DNA of 52,280 nt. Source: Spirogloea muscicola. Its lineage: Eukaryota > Streptophyta > Zygnematophyceae > Spirogloeales > Spirogloeaceae. The first letter of the stretch is position 1. Each line of letters starts with the position of its first letter. Below are positions 37,211 to 47,945 of this stretch, piece by piece. The notes under the pieces are model-generated. The model did no database searches, had not been told where the DNA came from, and saw only the letters and a program-made list of their open reading frames with translations. A program made the translations under genes and the position numbers. The stretch spans positions 482,552-534,831 of the forward strand of contig WELB01000019.1 in the NCBI GenBank assembly GCA_009602725.1. Direction: 5' to 3'.

Positions 37211-37270
37211 GTCGCCGCCGCCTCTGCCGCCGTCGCCGTCGCTGCCAGATTGGCATTGGCGCGAATTTGA
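36968..37270 (-). pseudogene. Glycine-rich RNA-binding protein fragment (half RRM)
   Basis: The minus-strand frame encodes a Gly-rich stretch ([19 protein letters not shown] and similar) leading straight into [20 protein letters not shown], then [11 protein letters not shown] at a GTGAGG donor (exon end 36968). FVGGLAW is the RNP2 motif and first helix of plant glycine-rich RNA-binding proteins. The intron falls where plant GRP genes have one, just after the DSK/DAK position. The RNP1 half (GRSRGFGFV-like) is not visible downstream before EXO1 begins. Glycine-rich sequence before the RRM, not after it, is also unusual. No clear ATG was found. It could be a broken gene, a misjoin or a gene whose second exon is lost at the N. 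Confidence 0.6.
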
Positions 37271-37514
37271 CGACCTCTCGGGCTCCCGGGTGTAAAGCCA
37301 GAGCAGACGGGCCGGAGGGCGAGAGCACGCCAAAGAACCCCCGCGAGACGGGGGTTTGGCGCTGGCCGCCGGCCTGGCGGTGGCCGCCGGGTCAGGCGCT
37401 CGCGGGCGTCGAGACGGAGCAGACAGGCCGAAAGGCGAGCACGCCGCCTGAGAGCCCCCCACTAGACGGCGCGTAGGCGCCGGCTGCCGGGCAGGCGCTG
37501 CGCCCGCGCTGGCC

Positions 37515-38213
37515 ATGGCGTCCATGGTGGACTTCCGCGGCCTGGACGAGGGCCTCGGCGGCCAGGGAAAGCGCAAGCGCGCGAGGGAGGCGCGCGAGGA
37601 TGATGGCGAGGCCGCAGAGCCAGCGGCCGCGCCGCCAGAGGCCAAGCGGCAGGCCGTGGCCATGGACGAGGACGCCCGCACCCCCTCCTACAGCGGCCCC
37701 AAGTACGACGGCGTGATCGCCGGCAAGGTGTCCGGCAGGAAGCACAAGACGCCGCGCCTCCGACGGTCGTCGGCCATCAAGACGTCGCTGGTGCGCGCGC
37801 GCGCTACGTCGCTTGAGGACAAGCGCCGTGAGAAGGAGCTCAAGAAGGCGTACCGTGAGCGCCTCGCCGAGTTCAAGGTCACTCCTTCGCCTCCCTGGCC
37901 TTGCCGCGCTGCCGTGGTGCTAAAAGCTGGCCTTCTTTCGGACGTACGCTCCTGGTGTTGCACAGGGACAGTCTTGATGCAGTTTGGGCCACAACCCATG
38001 TGCTGACTTGCTCATGTCGACTCCTTCGAACTCCTGCTGCAGGAGGACGTGCGACAGCAAAAGGTCGCCAAGCGCGAAGCAGTGAAGGAGAAGCGTCGTA
38101 TCAAGGCGGAAAACCAGGCCAAGAGCCAAGTTGTGCAGAAGGTCACAAATCCCAAGACAATCAAGAAGATGTCCAAAAAGGAGCGCAAGAAGCTGAAGCC
38201 TGCAGCAGGATAA
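37515..38213 (+). CDS. CGR1: CGR1/CCDC86 family rRNA-processing protein
   Basis: Nucleolar protein of the Cgr1 family, which helps 60S pre-rRNA processing in yeast. Exon 1 is 37515-37877 and exon 2 is 38043-38213 (TAA), giving 177 residues. An acidic/Ala-rich N-terminus leads into the family domain: [20 protein letters not shown], then coiled-coil [21 protein letters not shown] and [20 protein letters not shown]. The signature [19 protein letters not shown] is at the C-terminus. Basic clusters act as nuclear/nucleolar signals. ATG 37515 lies in a good context (GCCATGGCG); a second ATG follows nine bases on. The first exon overlaps antisense open frames that are only composition effects. Confidence 0.93.
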
Positions 38214-38807
38214 CGCCGTGGATTGCAGGGCTTCTTGCTTCTTGCCTCGTGCAGGGCTTCTTGCCCTCCGCCTATCACGTGCTTCTACTTTCTCCCCTCC
38301 CTTCCTGCTGTACCCTTTCTTTGCTGCTTGGCATACCACTGCATACAGTTGGTACAGTGAAAGCAAATGCCTTGCCAAAGGCGACCCCAACAGTATGCAC
38401 CAAATTACTTCAGAGCAGGCGGCTGTGGCGGTCTTGGGCAGGCCCGTGCTGTGGTGCCGCTTCTCTCGACTCTTGACATTGTCAATCGAAGCCTAGTCAA
38501 GGTTGAGCTCCTCTTTCCATTGAAGATGATTGATAAGCAAGGTGTCTTGGCCCAAAGGCAGCCCGTGGAGGCAGAGGACACAGACAGCTGGGGAGATGCG
38601 AATGCTGTAGGAATCGTGCAATTGGGATCTAGCTACATGTGCACGAGACAGGACTTGTGGCTCAGGGACGCCCTCTTGTACATCTCTTGCCTGCCTGCAG
38701 CTTTTGGCCCTGCTTCTATCCATCACTCAATAAATACATCACACACTCCACACTTCTCTCCCACTCTCTCTAAGAAGACCGCGTATATAGGAAGAGATGT
38801 AGGCCAA
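38214..38807. other. 3' region of the CGR1 gene, no further gene seen
   Basis: Likely 3' UTR and intergenic DNA. Short frames only. Confidence 0.5.
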
Positions 38808-39292
38808 ATGGCCAGGTACGACGGCAAGCACATCTAAAGATCTACATAATTTACAGCAGATTGACCCGCTCAATAACCACGGGTCAAGACATAAAGGTCA
38901 CTACTCGATGCATGAATACTAGATGCCAGGAACGGAGCCCTTCGGCCACCTACTAGAGCTCGCCCAGCTTTCTGGTGCAAGGCACTAGCCTGAGCACGCT
39001 GCAAACAGGCCGAATTTCGTCGTCGCAAGAGCGACAGATATGAAGCTGGCAAGCCCATGTCAGCCGGAAACACATCTGCACGTCGACTGTAGCCTAGATT
39101 GGCAATGTTTTGAAGCAGAGTGTGGAAGCGAAAGAAGGTGCTCGCCCATTGAGAAGAGGGGCTGGCAAAGCCAACCCAAAAAGAATGGACAATGTTCAAA
39201 GCCAAAGAAAGAGGTGCTGAAAGAGGACTACACTACAAAGTGCAGGAAGCGAGGACCCAGACAGCCAAAGATGTCGATTGCAGCTGGCACGA
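38808..39292 (-). mobile_element. LTRGY repeat (family A), copy 1, interrupted by a family B element
   Basis: Shares about 320 bases with 47571-47945 and 50291-50620. On the minus strand a frame ending at 38870 encodes RFHTLLQNIANLGYSRRADV, FPADMGLPASYLSLLRRR, ACLQRAQASALHQKAGRAL and finally SSSDLYVLTRGY-stop. A 113-base family B element is inserted at 39132-39244; beyond it the family A sequence resumes (GAAGCGAGGACCC) and matches copy 2. Confidence 0.8.
39132..39244 (+). mobile_element. Family B element with 8-base target-site duplication
   Basis: A 113-base insertion flanked by GGAAGCGA on both sides (39124-39131 and 39245-39252). The empty site is visible in the related repeat at about 47888 (TGTGGAAACGAGGACC). 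The element contains a hairpin (GGGGCTGGC/GCCAACCC) and ends GGACTACACTACAAAGTGCA. It is too small to code for a transposase and has no clear terminal inverted repeats. Confidence 0.85.
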
Positions 39293-39699
39293 GTTGATCG
39301 CATTGGGGGTAATCGGAGTAATGCCGCAGTTTCCTTTTGTTCTGCTCCGCCCACTGCGTGCCATACGGCGCCCGAGCTCTGGCCACACCCGGCGGGCCCC
39401 CCCCCACCCGTCTTCGTAAACCCCGGAAACCCGGGAGCTCGCGCTGCGTCCGGGGCCGACGCCATCCCCGCCGCCGCCGCCCCCGTCGCCTGCGCTGCCG
39501 GGAGCTGGCGCTGGAGCAGACCTCGCCCTCGTGTTGGCCATGGCGAGCCTGCTCCCCGCCTAGCGGCCCAGCGGCCTAGTGGAGGCCTCGGCTCCGGCGC
39601 CGGCGCTGGCCAGCCGGCGCCGGCGCTGCCAGCGCCGCGGGNGCCAGGCCAAGCCCCGCGCTCGCTGTGATGACCACCCAGAAGTCGGGCTTGGCGAGC

Positions 39700-40863
39700 A
39701 GCGGCGACGCCGCGACCGTGGGGAACTCATCGAATACAAATACGGCAAGGACAAGGCCGAAAGGAAGCCCCTCCGCCCCAAGTCCTCCAGACGTCCCCCA
39801 CCCCATGTCCTCGTGCGCCAACCTGCCCACCTTCCTTGAACCCCCTTCCCTGCACCTCCTCTCTGGGGTCTGCACGTAGGCAACCATACTGACAAGGTGG
39901 GGCCGATGTCTCAGCCTGGCCCCCTGCCTTGCCGACCCACCGCTTGGTCTCAACAAGCCCCTGTGCCTTTGCTCTTTGGGGAGCTCCGCCTTCCGCGCGT
40001 TGCCACCTTACCTGCCCTCTCCCCTCCTGCAGCTCATGCCCACTCACTCCTCCGCCCGGCCTCGTCTCTCCAAGGACACGGCGGAGTAGTGCTTACAGCA
40101 GGGCTTTTGAGGACTCGCCAAAATGGCAGGCGCCCGTGTCAAGCCAGCTCCTCATTGAGTGTTGACCCTGGGTTCACGCAAGTGCGCAGGATGAGCTGGG
40201 TGATGTCCTCCACTGGATGCGCCAGGCGTTTGGCCTCGTCTGCGGCGTCGCATGGGGCGCCATCCCCCTCCATGGTGGTGCCTGGTTCTTTGTGTAAGCA
40301 CTTACCACTTCCTCAGATCCCCCTGCACATCCACCTTACACCCAGAACACCGCAGATCTTCATACCTGGACAGTAACTTCTTAAGCACATTCGATGGACG
40401 ATTAATCAGCCACCATATTAGAACCAGTGCCTTACTGGCCGCTCTCCATTGCGGGCTCATGACCTGCAAATGTTGTTGCCACTAATTTAGGCAGAGCCCT
40501 ACCGTGGCTGCAGGTACGTTCTTCTGAGCATGGCCCTGGTGTTCTCCTACTACAAGTACTATCTTCGGGTGGACGAGGAGGAATTTGGTGGCCATGCGGC
40601 GCTGCTGCAGGAGGGCCTAGTCGCCGCTGTTGGCCTCTTCATGGTCAGCCTGCGGGTGTCGCCCCAAGCCGGCAGCTCACTCTAAGTTCCTGCCTGCATC
40701 AACTGACAAACTTGCTTGCTGTGCACCTCGACATTGTAGCATTGCGCAGAATTTGCATCCTTGACTGGGTCATGACGTGGACACGGCTGACTCCCTTCTT
40801 GTATTGCTCTTGCATGTGCAGCTTCTCTGGGTGCTCATATACAGCTGCTTGCACGCTCCCTAG
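39700..40863 (+). CDS. Rab5IF/EMC6-family membrane protein (plant Rab5-interacting type)
   Basis: Small ER-type membrane protein of the EMC6/Rab5IF family; human Rab5IF helps membrane-protein biogenesis and respirasome assembly. Three exons are secure and in phase: 40190-40293, 40514-40643 and 40822-40863 (TAG). They encode DELGDVLHWMRQAFGLVCGV, AWGAIPLHGGAWFFV, then YVLLSMALVFSYYKYY, the signature LRVDEEEFGGHAALLQEGL, and a final LLWVLIYSCLHAP. Three hydrophobic segments are visible. DEEEFGGHxALLQEGL is nearly identical to land-plant members. The first exon is uncertain; ELIEYKYGKDKAE near 39720-39765 is a candidate N-terminal part, but its splice to 40190 is not resolved and an unknown base lies at 39642. 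Confidence 0.85.
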
Positions 40864-41600
40864 AAGGTGGAGCAGGGCTTTTGCCTCTTTAGCACTAACG
40901 CCTTGGTGGTCAAGGACTCCCACCTGTCAGATGCTTATACATCTGCCATTGTCCAGCCTTAGCTTTAGCTTTCCCGCACTTCTCATTACTGAAAGTCACG
41001 TCGATCAATCCCTAGATTCTACACTAGACCTGTACCTCCAGTGGTGCACCTCTCAAGAGCAGTGGCCTGGCTAATGCACATGGCGGTGATGCCTTGTTGC
41101 GAGGTACATGAGTTCACCAGGTGAAGTAAGTATTTCCTTTGCAAGATGGCAAGAGATCTCAAGCACAAAGTTCATGCACAAACTGCAGCAGTGGTCAGGT
41201 CAGGAAGCCTTGGACTATTTGCTGGCCTCACAGAACAGCAACAACATCGTCGTCAGCAGTAAAAGTAAAGGTCCGCTGTCTATGGACCGACAAAGGTATT
41301 TTTGGGATTTGCAGGCGGACCTTTCAAGGCAGGTAATTCTTACAGCTGTGATGCTAAAGGCCGCGTACAATTAGGCTTTCTTCAGCCAGGGTAGATAAGA
41401 TGGTTTGCTCTCACAATTGTTTAACAGCCTATCAAGCTCATGCATGCTAAGGCTAGTTAGGAACATGTACATTGGGCTGCGCATAGCGCTAACGTTCCTT
41501 TCGGCATCTGCCACAATAGTGAAGGAAGCTCAAGCCATGCTTCGTGGTTCGAAGTAGGCAAATAGGGTGTACAGTAAAGGGAACGGGTATATATACAAGA
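40864..41600. other. Convergent intergenic region
   Basis: Between the Rab5IF-type gene (+) and G6PDH (-). A plus-strand frame at 41108-41374 (88 codons) starts with ATG but matches no family and has no visible splice links; I take it as chance or UTR. Confidence 0.5.
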
Positions 41601-44600
41601 CTAGCCCTCAGCCTCACCCATGTCGCCCCAGCGTACATTGTGCTTTGCAGCCAGATAGTGGGATCCAATTGGCCCGCGGGAACCATGAGGGTACAACTCG
41701 GGGGCCACCTTATTGCCTTCTAGCTCCTTCAGGAGAGGGGTGAAAATCCTCCAGGCTGCACGCCCAAGTAGGCTGTCAGTGTGGAGCAAGTAGGACGAGT
41801 ATCTGAAACGAAAGGACTGTCAGGACAAGTGACAGAACGATACTTAAGGTCTCCTTATCACAATGCTCAAAGGTAAGTAAGTCTGAGAAGACAGTCAAAC
41901 CTACTCTGACTGCTCAGAGATAAGTCAAGATGTTTTGCGCAGACTATTGCAACATTGACATAAGGATGTAAGTCATACGCAGTGACAGACAGACTCAAGC
42001 TGACAGCTGCTCACCAATGTCAAGCTCATCTGAACGAATGAAGAGTCGTTTGTCGCCTTCAATGGAGTCCAAGATCAATCGCTCGTAAGAATCTGGAATC
42101 TGACCTTTGTACCTGCGCCACAAGCCACGCCAACATCGTCTCACTTTGAAGTGAGACTGACCTAAGCTGTTCTTTAGTTTCTTCTTTATATAACACTAGA
42201 GACTTGATTTATGATACATCTTGGAGACCTTTGCCCCCATTAGCTTAGCCTATCAACACTACCGACTTGATCTACCGACTTGGTTTAATCTCACAATAAA
42301 AGATCTATCCAACTAGATCTGTTTTTGTATTCATACTCATCCCAATCCTACATGGTAAAGAAAGGTAGGTAAGACAAATAGAGCACCAAGAGTTGCAGGC
42401 TTCTTGAAGCAAGTACTGGCAGAGTCATATGTGACGAACCTGTCAGCATAGTGAAGGTTTAGATTGGAGCGATCCAACCGCATCCCTATGCCAGGGATCT
42501 TGTTATTGATCTTGATGTAGATAGCCTCATTTGGTTGGAGACGAATTACAAGCTCATTGGTTGCAAGGTCCAGATCCGTGCCAAAGCTCCTCTTGTACAA
42601 GTTTCCTGGAACATGCCGGAACTGGACTCTAATTTCGGCCCTGCAACATGCAGATATAAGCACGTGCTGGAGTCATAACACTTGCAAGTCCAAGTCCTAC
42701 CGGTTCGCAATATATTCTGTCAATACTACCAGCTCAGACCAGCTCAGACGACAATGATTCTGCTACTTGCAATCAAGGGCACGAATGAGCTCCTTGAGCA
42801 ACAGGCTGTGTCTCTTAGCTGGTAGAAGTCAGCTCATGATACAGGATGCAACAATCGTCCGGGCAAACAGAAGAGCAAGAAGGTCATCTTCATGTGCTTA
42901 CTGTCTCTTATGAAGCGCCTTTCCGGCCTTCATCAGGAAGGGCACTCCATCCCACCGTGCATTATCTATCCAAAGTGCAGCGGCTGCAAAGGTGGGTGTG
43001 ATTGAGTTGTTGGGAACAGTTTTGTCATCTGTGTAGCCCTGATACTTCACACCCCCCCTTGAGTTAGCCTTATACTGGCCAATGACGACGTCTTCCAACT
43101 GCAGCTGCCTCATTGACTTCAGAACCTTGACCTGGCAAAATAGCGAGTCTGTGGAGTGAGATTGGACTCAGTGTTTGCTTTGCCATGGCATATTGCCACT
43201 ATTTGATGAAATATGGTCGGCACAAAGCATAGGAGCAGTCACCAACCAGAGGGCTCTTATGCAACGACTCTACCTCATCCCCTCATGTACAGTGATGAAC
43301 AATTTGTGCAGGTCTGCAAGAGCCATACTGCTAGTCTTGACATGTTTGTATATCCAAGCGGATGTGCATTTTCCAAGACCAACTAAATCACAGAGCAGTT
43401 CAGGTGCTTACTTTTTCATTGATGATGTCCTCTGCTGCTAAGGAGACAGGGGGCTCCATAGCAAAGAGAGCCAAGATCTGAAGAAGATGGTTTTGCATGA
43501 TATCACGAATGATGCCATAGTTATCAAAATAGCTGCAGGAGGAGTGGGGAAACTGTCATTCATAAGCCTTTGTCATGCAGACAAGGAACAGCGGCATTCA
43601 ATGTTATGTTCGAGAGGTCCTGCCAATGTTACTAGCTGCTTGTGTTACCCACTATTGAAGCTATGCTGTCAAATCCGCATGCTTCTCATGTATAAGCACT
43701 GGTACTGTCATGAGCCTGCTGTTATGCCGAGATATAGGTTTTAACAAGGTAGATATTTCTGACATTTTTGCGCTAAAGTTGTCAAACGTCAGCTCAATGA
43801 CGTACCCTCCTCTGCCCTCTGTGCCGAAATCTTCAGAGAATGTGATCTGAACGTTCCTGATATATTGTCGGCACCAGAGGGGCTCAAAGACAAGGTTCGA
43901 GAAGCGCAGGACTGACAGATTCTCAACCAGCTCCTTGCCCAGGTAGTGGTCGATTCTGGACAATTCAGCATCATGGTTCGTCAAGACAGATGGCACATTG
44001 CCCCTCATGATGCAGATATCTGCATGCATTTGATGTGAGTACTAGAAAGCCTCAGCTTCGCATGGCGCAGCAATACTATGCACTCGCCTGTAGGTGTCTT
44101 CCTCGGAGAAGTACTTTGCTAATCCTCGTGTTAAATCTGCTGATGACTCGGTGTCGCGACCGAACGGTTTCTCCACAATGATACGAGTCCACCCCTTTGA
44201 GGCCTTTGCCCCTTTACTTGCCGACTTGGCAACGTCAACAAAGACATTTGGAGGGATGGACAGATAGAAGAGGCGATTGGCGACCTTCCCTTCCTGTGAG
44301 GCAAGCTGGGCTCGTCAGATCAATGCGAGACAGATTGCAGGTTTGCAGCAATGACTTCCACTAAAAAATCCTCCGGATCAATTATGCAATGTCAACTGAG
44401 ACATTTCCTGTTCGTCTGCTTCGAATTTCGAAAACGTGCAAATTCTTACAAAGCCGCCAAGGTTGCGTCCATATTTTCACCTCCTGCTCCTTCAGCTTGA
44501 CGTCCAAGCCCTTGAAGCCGTCTTCATCATCATACATCCCAGAATGGTAGAAGCAACGGTTTAGGAACTCTGCCTGCTTGTCTCCACACTTCTCTCTGCA

Positions 44601-45905
44601 GGATAAAGTGCTTGCAGATTACTATGGCCGCATTCTTTCCTCAAAATTCCAGAGTACGTCCATACTGGCTGAAGCTCGCTAGTAAATTTCCGAGGAGCAA
44701 GCCTGACACCCTAGCCTTACGTGTCCCCAGCATTTGCAGCAACAGGAGGCTGCAGCACATTATTCAACCCTTGCAGCTTACCCTGCATCAATCCTGCACG
44801 TCAACTTCTCGCTAATCATGTCACGCAGCTCCTCATTAGTCATCTTGCTTCTGGCATAGCCAAAAATTGTAAAGTGCTGCAGTGTAATAAACTTGTTGAT
44901 ATTGGTACCGCATTTCACACAATGGCGGCTGCGAAGCTGCTAACTGAAGCTAACGTCAGATCACCGCAACAGATATCGACTGTGCCGCAGCTGGCTCGTC
45001 GTCTCTGAGGCTTCAATCTCAGAGTTAGAGCAAATTCCTCTGCTGTCTACCTTAGGGTGCTGTTATTGAAACTCAGCCAATCAGCGAAGTTGATGACAAT
45101 GCCAATTGAACTTGAAGCAGAAGGCTTAGGGCAAGTGACGTGGTCATAACACTGGAACATTGAGACAAACCTTCGGAAGGTACTCCTCGTAGTATAGGGC
45201 GAAAAGAGCAGGGAAGATCTTCTTCTTAGCCAAGTCTCCAGAAGCCCCCACAACAGTGATGCTCACAGCCGTGGCAGATCCCACATTGCTGGAGGAGGTG
45301 CCAAAGGACTTGGGCACTTCAGGCTCCGTCGATGGCTTCTGGTTCCCTGTGTCGTTTGCTGGAGGAGCCTTTGTCGCAACGTTGGACTTGGTATCTGCAG
45401 GTGATCCAGAGCTGCATTTCAGAACCCTGACAACGAGCACATTAGGTTTCTTGACAGCTTTGATTTTACAGAGCTGAGGTGCAGCTAAGATGCAGTAGTA
45501 ACAGCCTGATGCCCCTGCTGACGTTCCAGAGCTTGCATCGCCGATCAGATGATCGATCATGTGCTTACGCATCCAAAGACAACTCCATGGGATGTCAAAC
45601 CCAAGGATGCTCTTCCATAGCGGCTGGCGCCCTTCCCTACCTTCAGTGGTGGCAGGAGCCTCGGCCCGAGTGCTCCCGTTAAGACCGGCTTTGGGGCCGC
45701 GTCTCGGGCTCGCCACATGACCGGCAAAGTGCGCCCCGGCCGTCCAGACGGCGCGCCTCCGCAGGCCGCGGAAGTCGTCGGCGGCGACCCCGCAGAGCAG
45801 TGGGCAGGTCGAGGACGACGCCACGCGCATTGGCGACGACGGCGGCGGCGCGTGTGCATGTTGCGACAGCGGCGTGGCCGGCGGGGCACGCAGGGCAGCT
45901 GCCAT
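41601..45905 (-). CDS. G6PD: Glucose-6-phosphate 1-dehydrogenase, plastidic (EC 1.1.1.49)
   Basis: First enzyme of the oxidative pentose phosphate pathway, making NADPH in the plastid. Eleven phased exons: 45905-45641, 45457-45171, 44876-44782, 44595-44481, 44293-44088, 43955-43806, 43532-43412, 43131-42902, 42640-42440, 42112-42015 and 41755-41601, 640 residues. An Ala/Pro/Ser-rich transit peptide precedes the NADP fold [16 protein letters not shown]. Then come [15 protein letters not shown], the active-site [44 protein letters not shown] and AWRIFTPLL. Two cysteines nine residues apart (TCRIDAGEKCG) match the thioredoxin-regulated pair of plastidic P1/P2 isoforms, so inhibition by reduction in the light is inferred. 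The fifth intron uses a GC donor (ACAG|GCGAGT). ATG 45905 was chosen as the first in frame before the transit peptide. Confidence 0.96.
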
Positions 45906-46380
45906 GGCGCTCGTGGCGATGGCGAGGCGGCCGAGACTTGTCGGGTCAGTTGGCGCGTCCAGAAGAGAACACTGGTTGTAGAAGGCCAATTTGTAAAAGG
46001 GGGGCAGCTCAAGTGGGTGCCAGCGATCCACCGTCCCGGCTGGCCTTCTACAGCCACCGCCTCATCGACAGAGAGCCTTTCCTTGCTTCAGAAGGGCGAG
46101 CTGCGGTTAGGAGTGGCGGTAGAAGGGCGAAATAGCGGCGCCCGCCCCGTCTCTTCGTGACCCGTCCCCCGCGGAGGGCCCCCGTGGGGGCCTCGGCCCG
46201 CCAATGGGCGGCGGCCCCGTAGGGGCCGCGCTCGTCAAGGGGCCTCCTGCCGACCTCGTCGCCGCGTCCCGCTGGGCCGCCTCATTGCAGGCCATCGGCC
46301 ACCCGCCGCCGCCACCAACATGCACACCTCTAAGCTGAAGTTGGCAAAGCCCGGACCCGATGCTCTTCAACATAAATCAA
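45906..46380. other. GC-rich G6PDH promoter region
   Basis: Very GC-rich at 46130-46310 with repeated GGGCC/GGCCC words. It fits a CpG-rich promoter, or a first exon of an unseen plus-strand gene; no exon can be supported. Confidence 0.4.
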
Positions 46381-46820
46381 AGAACTACTCTCTTCCAAGT
46401 CATTCCCTTGGGTTGTGGACCTCGCCCAACTCTTATGGGCTGGCCTTTTCCAGTTCTCGCCCGCTTCGGAAGACCCACTTTCCTTTGGGCTGGCCTCTTA
46501 CATCCTTCGTGGTACTTGCATGGCGGTGTACTATGCCCTTACCGGCCTTTCTGGAGCTTGTACATCACTTCTGGCTGGCTGTTACAGCCCTCGCTGCCTT
46601 TGGAAGAGCTTACTTCAGTGTGTCGCCTTTGCTATGAAGAAGAAGAGCTGATTTCTTCTTTTGGACGGCCTTTCACAGCTATTGCCACCTTCTGTGCGCT
46701 GTGCTTCTGTGCGCTGTGCTTCTGTGCTCCTGTGCTCACTTGTGGTTACGGAAGTCAACATTCAGCTCTGCTTTCACCCTGTTAACTCGGCCACCCTTAG
46801 CCTAGAGCTTCACTTTTGTT
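46381..46820. repeat. Tandem degenerate GGGCTGGCC repeats (family C)
   Basis: At least three decayed copies follow one another: ATGGGCTGGCCTTTTCCAG near 46435, TTTGGGCTGGCCTCTTACAT near 46486 and TTCTGGCTGGCTGTTACAGC near 46568. Each is preceded by a CCCACTTT or CATCACTT-like word. Confidence 0.55.
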
Positions 46821-46989
46821 AGCCCCACTCCATGTGTTTTTGCATTTTTGCGATTTTACGTTTTTGCCTGAACGGACATTTGGCTCGGCCTCGCCTTCCT
46901 TTTCACTTCATGCACACCACGCGCCTTTCGTTTTGATGATATTGCCACATAGTTTACTCGTTGAGGCTCTTGGGAAAGTGGCGATGGCT

Positions 46990-47066
46990 GAACTCGGCTA
47001 ATCCATGCAATGATGTGTTGCTTTCCGATTAAGACTTGGTTCGAATCCAATCTTAGTTTAATTCTA
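46990..47066 (+). other. tRNA-like T-arm upstream of the rRNA fragment
   Basis: TTGGTTCGAATCCAA forms a T-stem and canonical TTCGAAT loop, followed by CTTAGTT, which can pair with AACTCGG at 46990 in six of seven positions. No believable anticodon stem is visible, so this is at best a decayed organellar tRNA that sat next to the SSU rRNA gene. Confidence 0.3.
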
Positions 47067-47072
47067 AAAAGA

Positions 47073-47420
47073 AGAGTTTGATCCTGGCTCAGAATGGACG
47101 CTAGCGATATGCTTAACACATGCAAGTCGAACGCTGTTCTGATCAAAACAGCAGAACAGAGTGGCGAACGGGTGCGTAACACGTCGGAATCTGCCGAACA
47201 GCTCGGGGAAATCCTGAATACAAAAAGTGAAAAACAGCGCTGTTTGATGAGCCCGCGAAGTATTAAGGTAGTTGATTAGGTAAAGGCTGACCAAGACGAT
47301 GATGCTTTGCTGGTCTATTCGGATGATCAGCCACACTAGAACTGAGACACGGCCTAGATTCCTACGGGAGGCAGCAGTGGGGAATCTTGGACAATGGGCG
47401 CAAGCCTGATCCAGCAGTAT
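47073..47420 (+). rRNA. Mitochondrial SSU rRNA 5' fragment (nuclear mitochondrial insertion)
   Basis: Starts with the universal SSU 5' end AGAGTTTGATCCTGGCTCAG, then GCTTAACACATGCAAGTCGAACG-type sequence. GAATCTGCCGAACAG, AGCGCTGTTTGATGAGCC, GGTAAAGGCTGACCAAGACG, GATCAGCCACACT and GGGAATCTTGGACAATGGGC follow. These match plant-type mitochondrial 18S rRNA more closely than plastid 16S. The likeness fades at about 47420, so only the first ~350 bases are present. A standalone nuclear rRNA function is excluded; it is an inserted fragment, unless the contig is chimeric. Confidence 0.88.
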
Positions 47421-47570
47421 AGGACAAGGGCAAAGGGGCCGGACAAGCGCGCGCTACTCATCAGAGTGGTACTACGGATGGCCACCCAATAAGCAGTAGT
47501 GAAAGCCGCGAGTCGGAATGACCAGCAGCTGGGAAGGAAAACTTTCGTATATTTACAACAAACGAAGGCC

Positions 47571-47945
47571 AAAATGGCCAAGTACAAAGGCAAACACATC
47601 TGATGACGTACATCACCCACAGCAGATTGACCCGCTGAGTGACTACGGGTCAATACATAAAGGTCGCTAACCGATGCCTGGATTCTAGATGGCAGATTCG
47701 AAGCCTTTCTCCCACCAATCAGAGCTCACTCAGCTTTCTGGTGCAAAGCATTAGCCTGAGCACGCTGCAAACAGGCCGAAACTCGTCGTCGCAAGAACGA
47801 CAAGTATGCAGCTGGCAAGCCCATATCAGCCGGAAACACATCTGCACGTCGTGCACAACCTAGATCGGCAATCTTCCGAAGGCGAGTGTGGAAACGAGGA
47901 CCTAAATGGCCAAAGGTATCGACTGCAGCCGGAAAGGAGTCACCC
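47571..47945 (-). mobile_element. LTRGY repeat (family A), copy 2, with a nonsense change
   Basis: Same ~320-base unit as copy 1, without the family B insertion. The minus-strand frame encodes ADVFPADMGLPAAYLSFLRR and ACLQRAQANALHQKA, then stops at TGA (stop at 47726) where copies 1 and 3 read an arginine codon CGA. It begins about 150 bases after the mitochondrial rRNA fragment. Confidence 0.8.

Noticed and set aside
36860-37270. Plus-strand Ala/Val-rich open frame
   Set aside because: It is the antisense of the glycine-rich RRM coding strand; the RNP2 motif on the minus strand decides the direction.
39560-39956. Minus-strand GC-rich open frames
   Set aside because: No family similarity or splice links, and they overlap the candidate first exon of the Rab5IF-type gene on the plus strand. 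Base composition explains the openness.
41108-41374. 88-codon plus-strand frame starting with ATG
   Set aside because: No similarity, no splice links, and AT-rich composition typical of intergenic DNA here.
47073-47420. Plastid 16S rRNA or a functional bacterial rRNA
   Set aside because: GAATCTGCCGAACAG and AGCGCTGTTTGATGAGCC fit plant mitochondrial SSU rRNA, and the gene is cut after about 350 bases.
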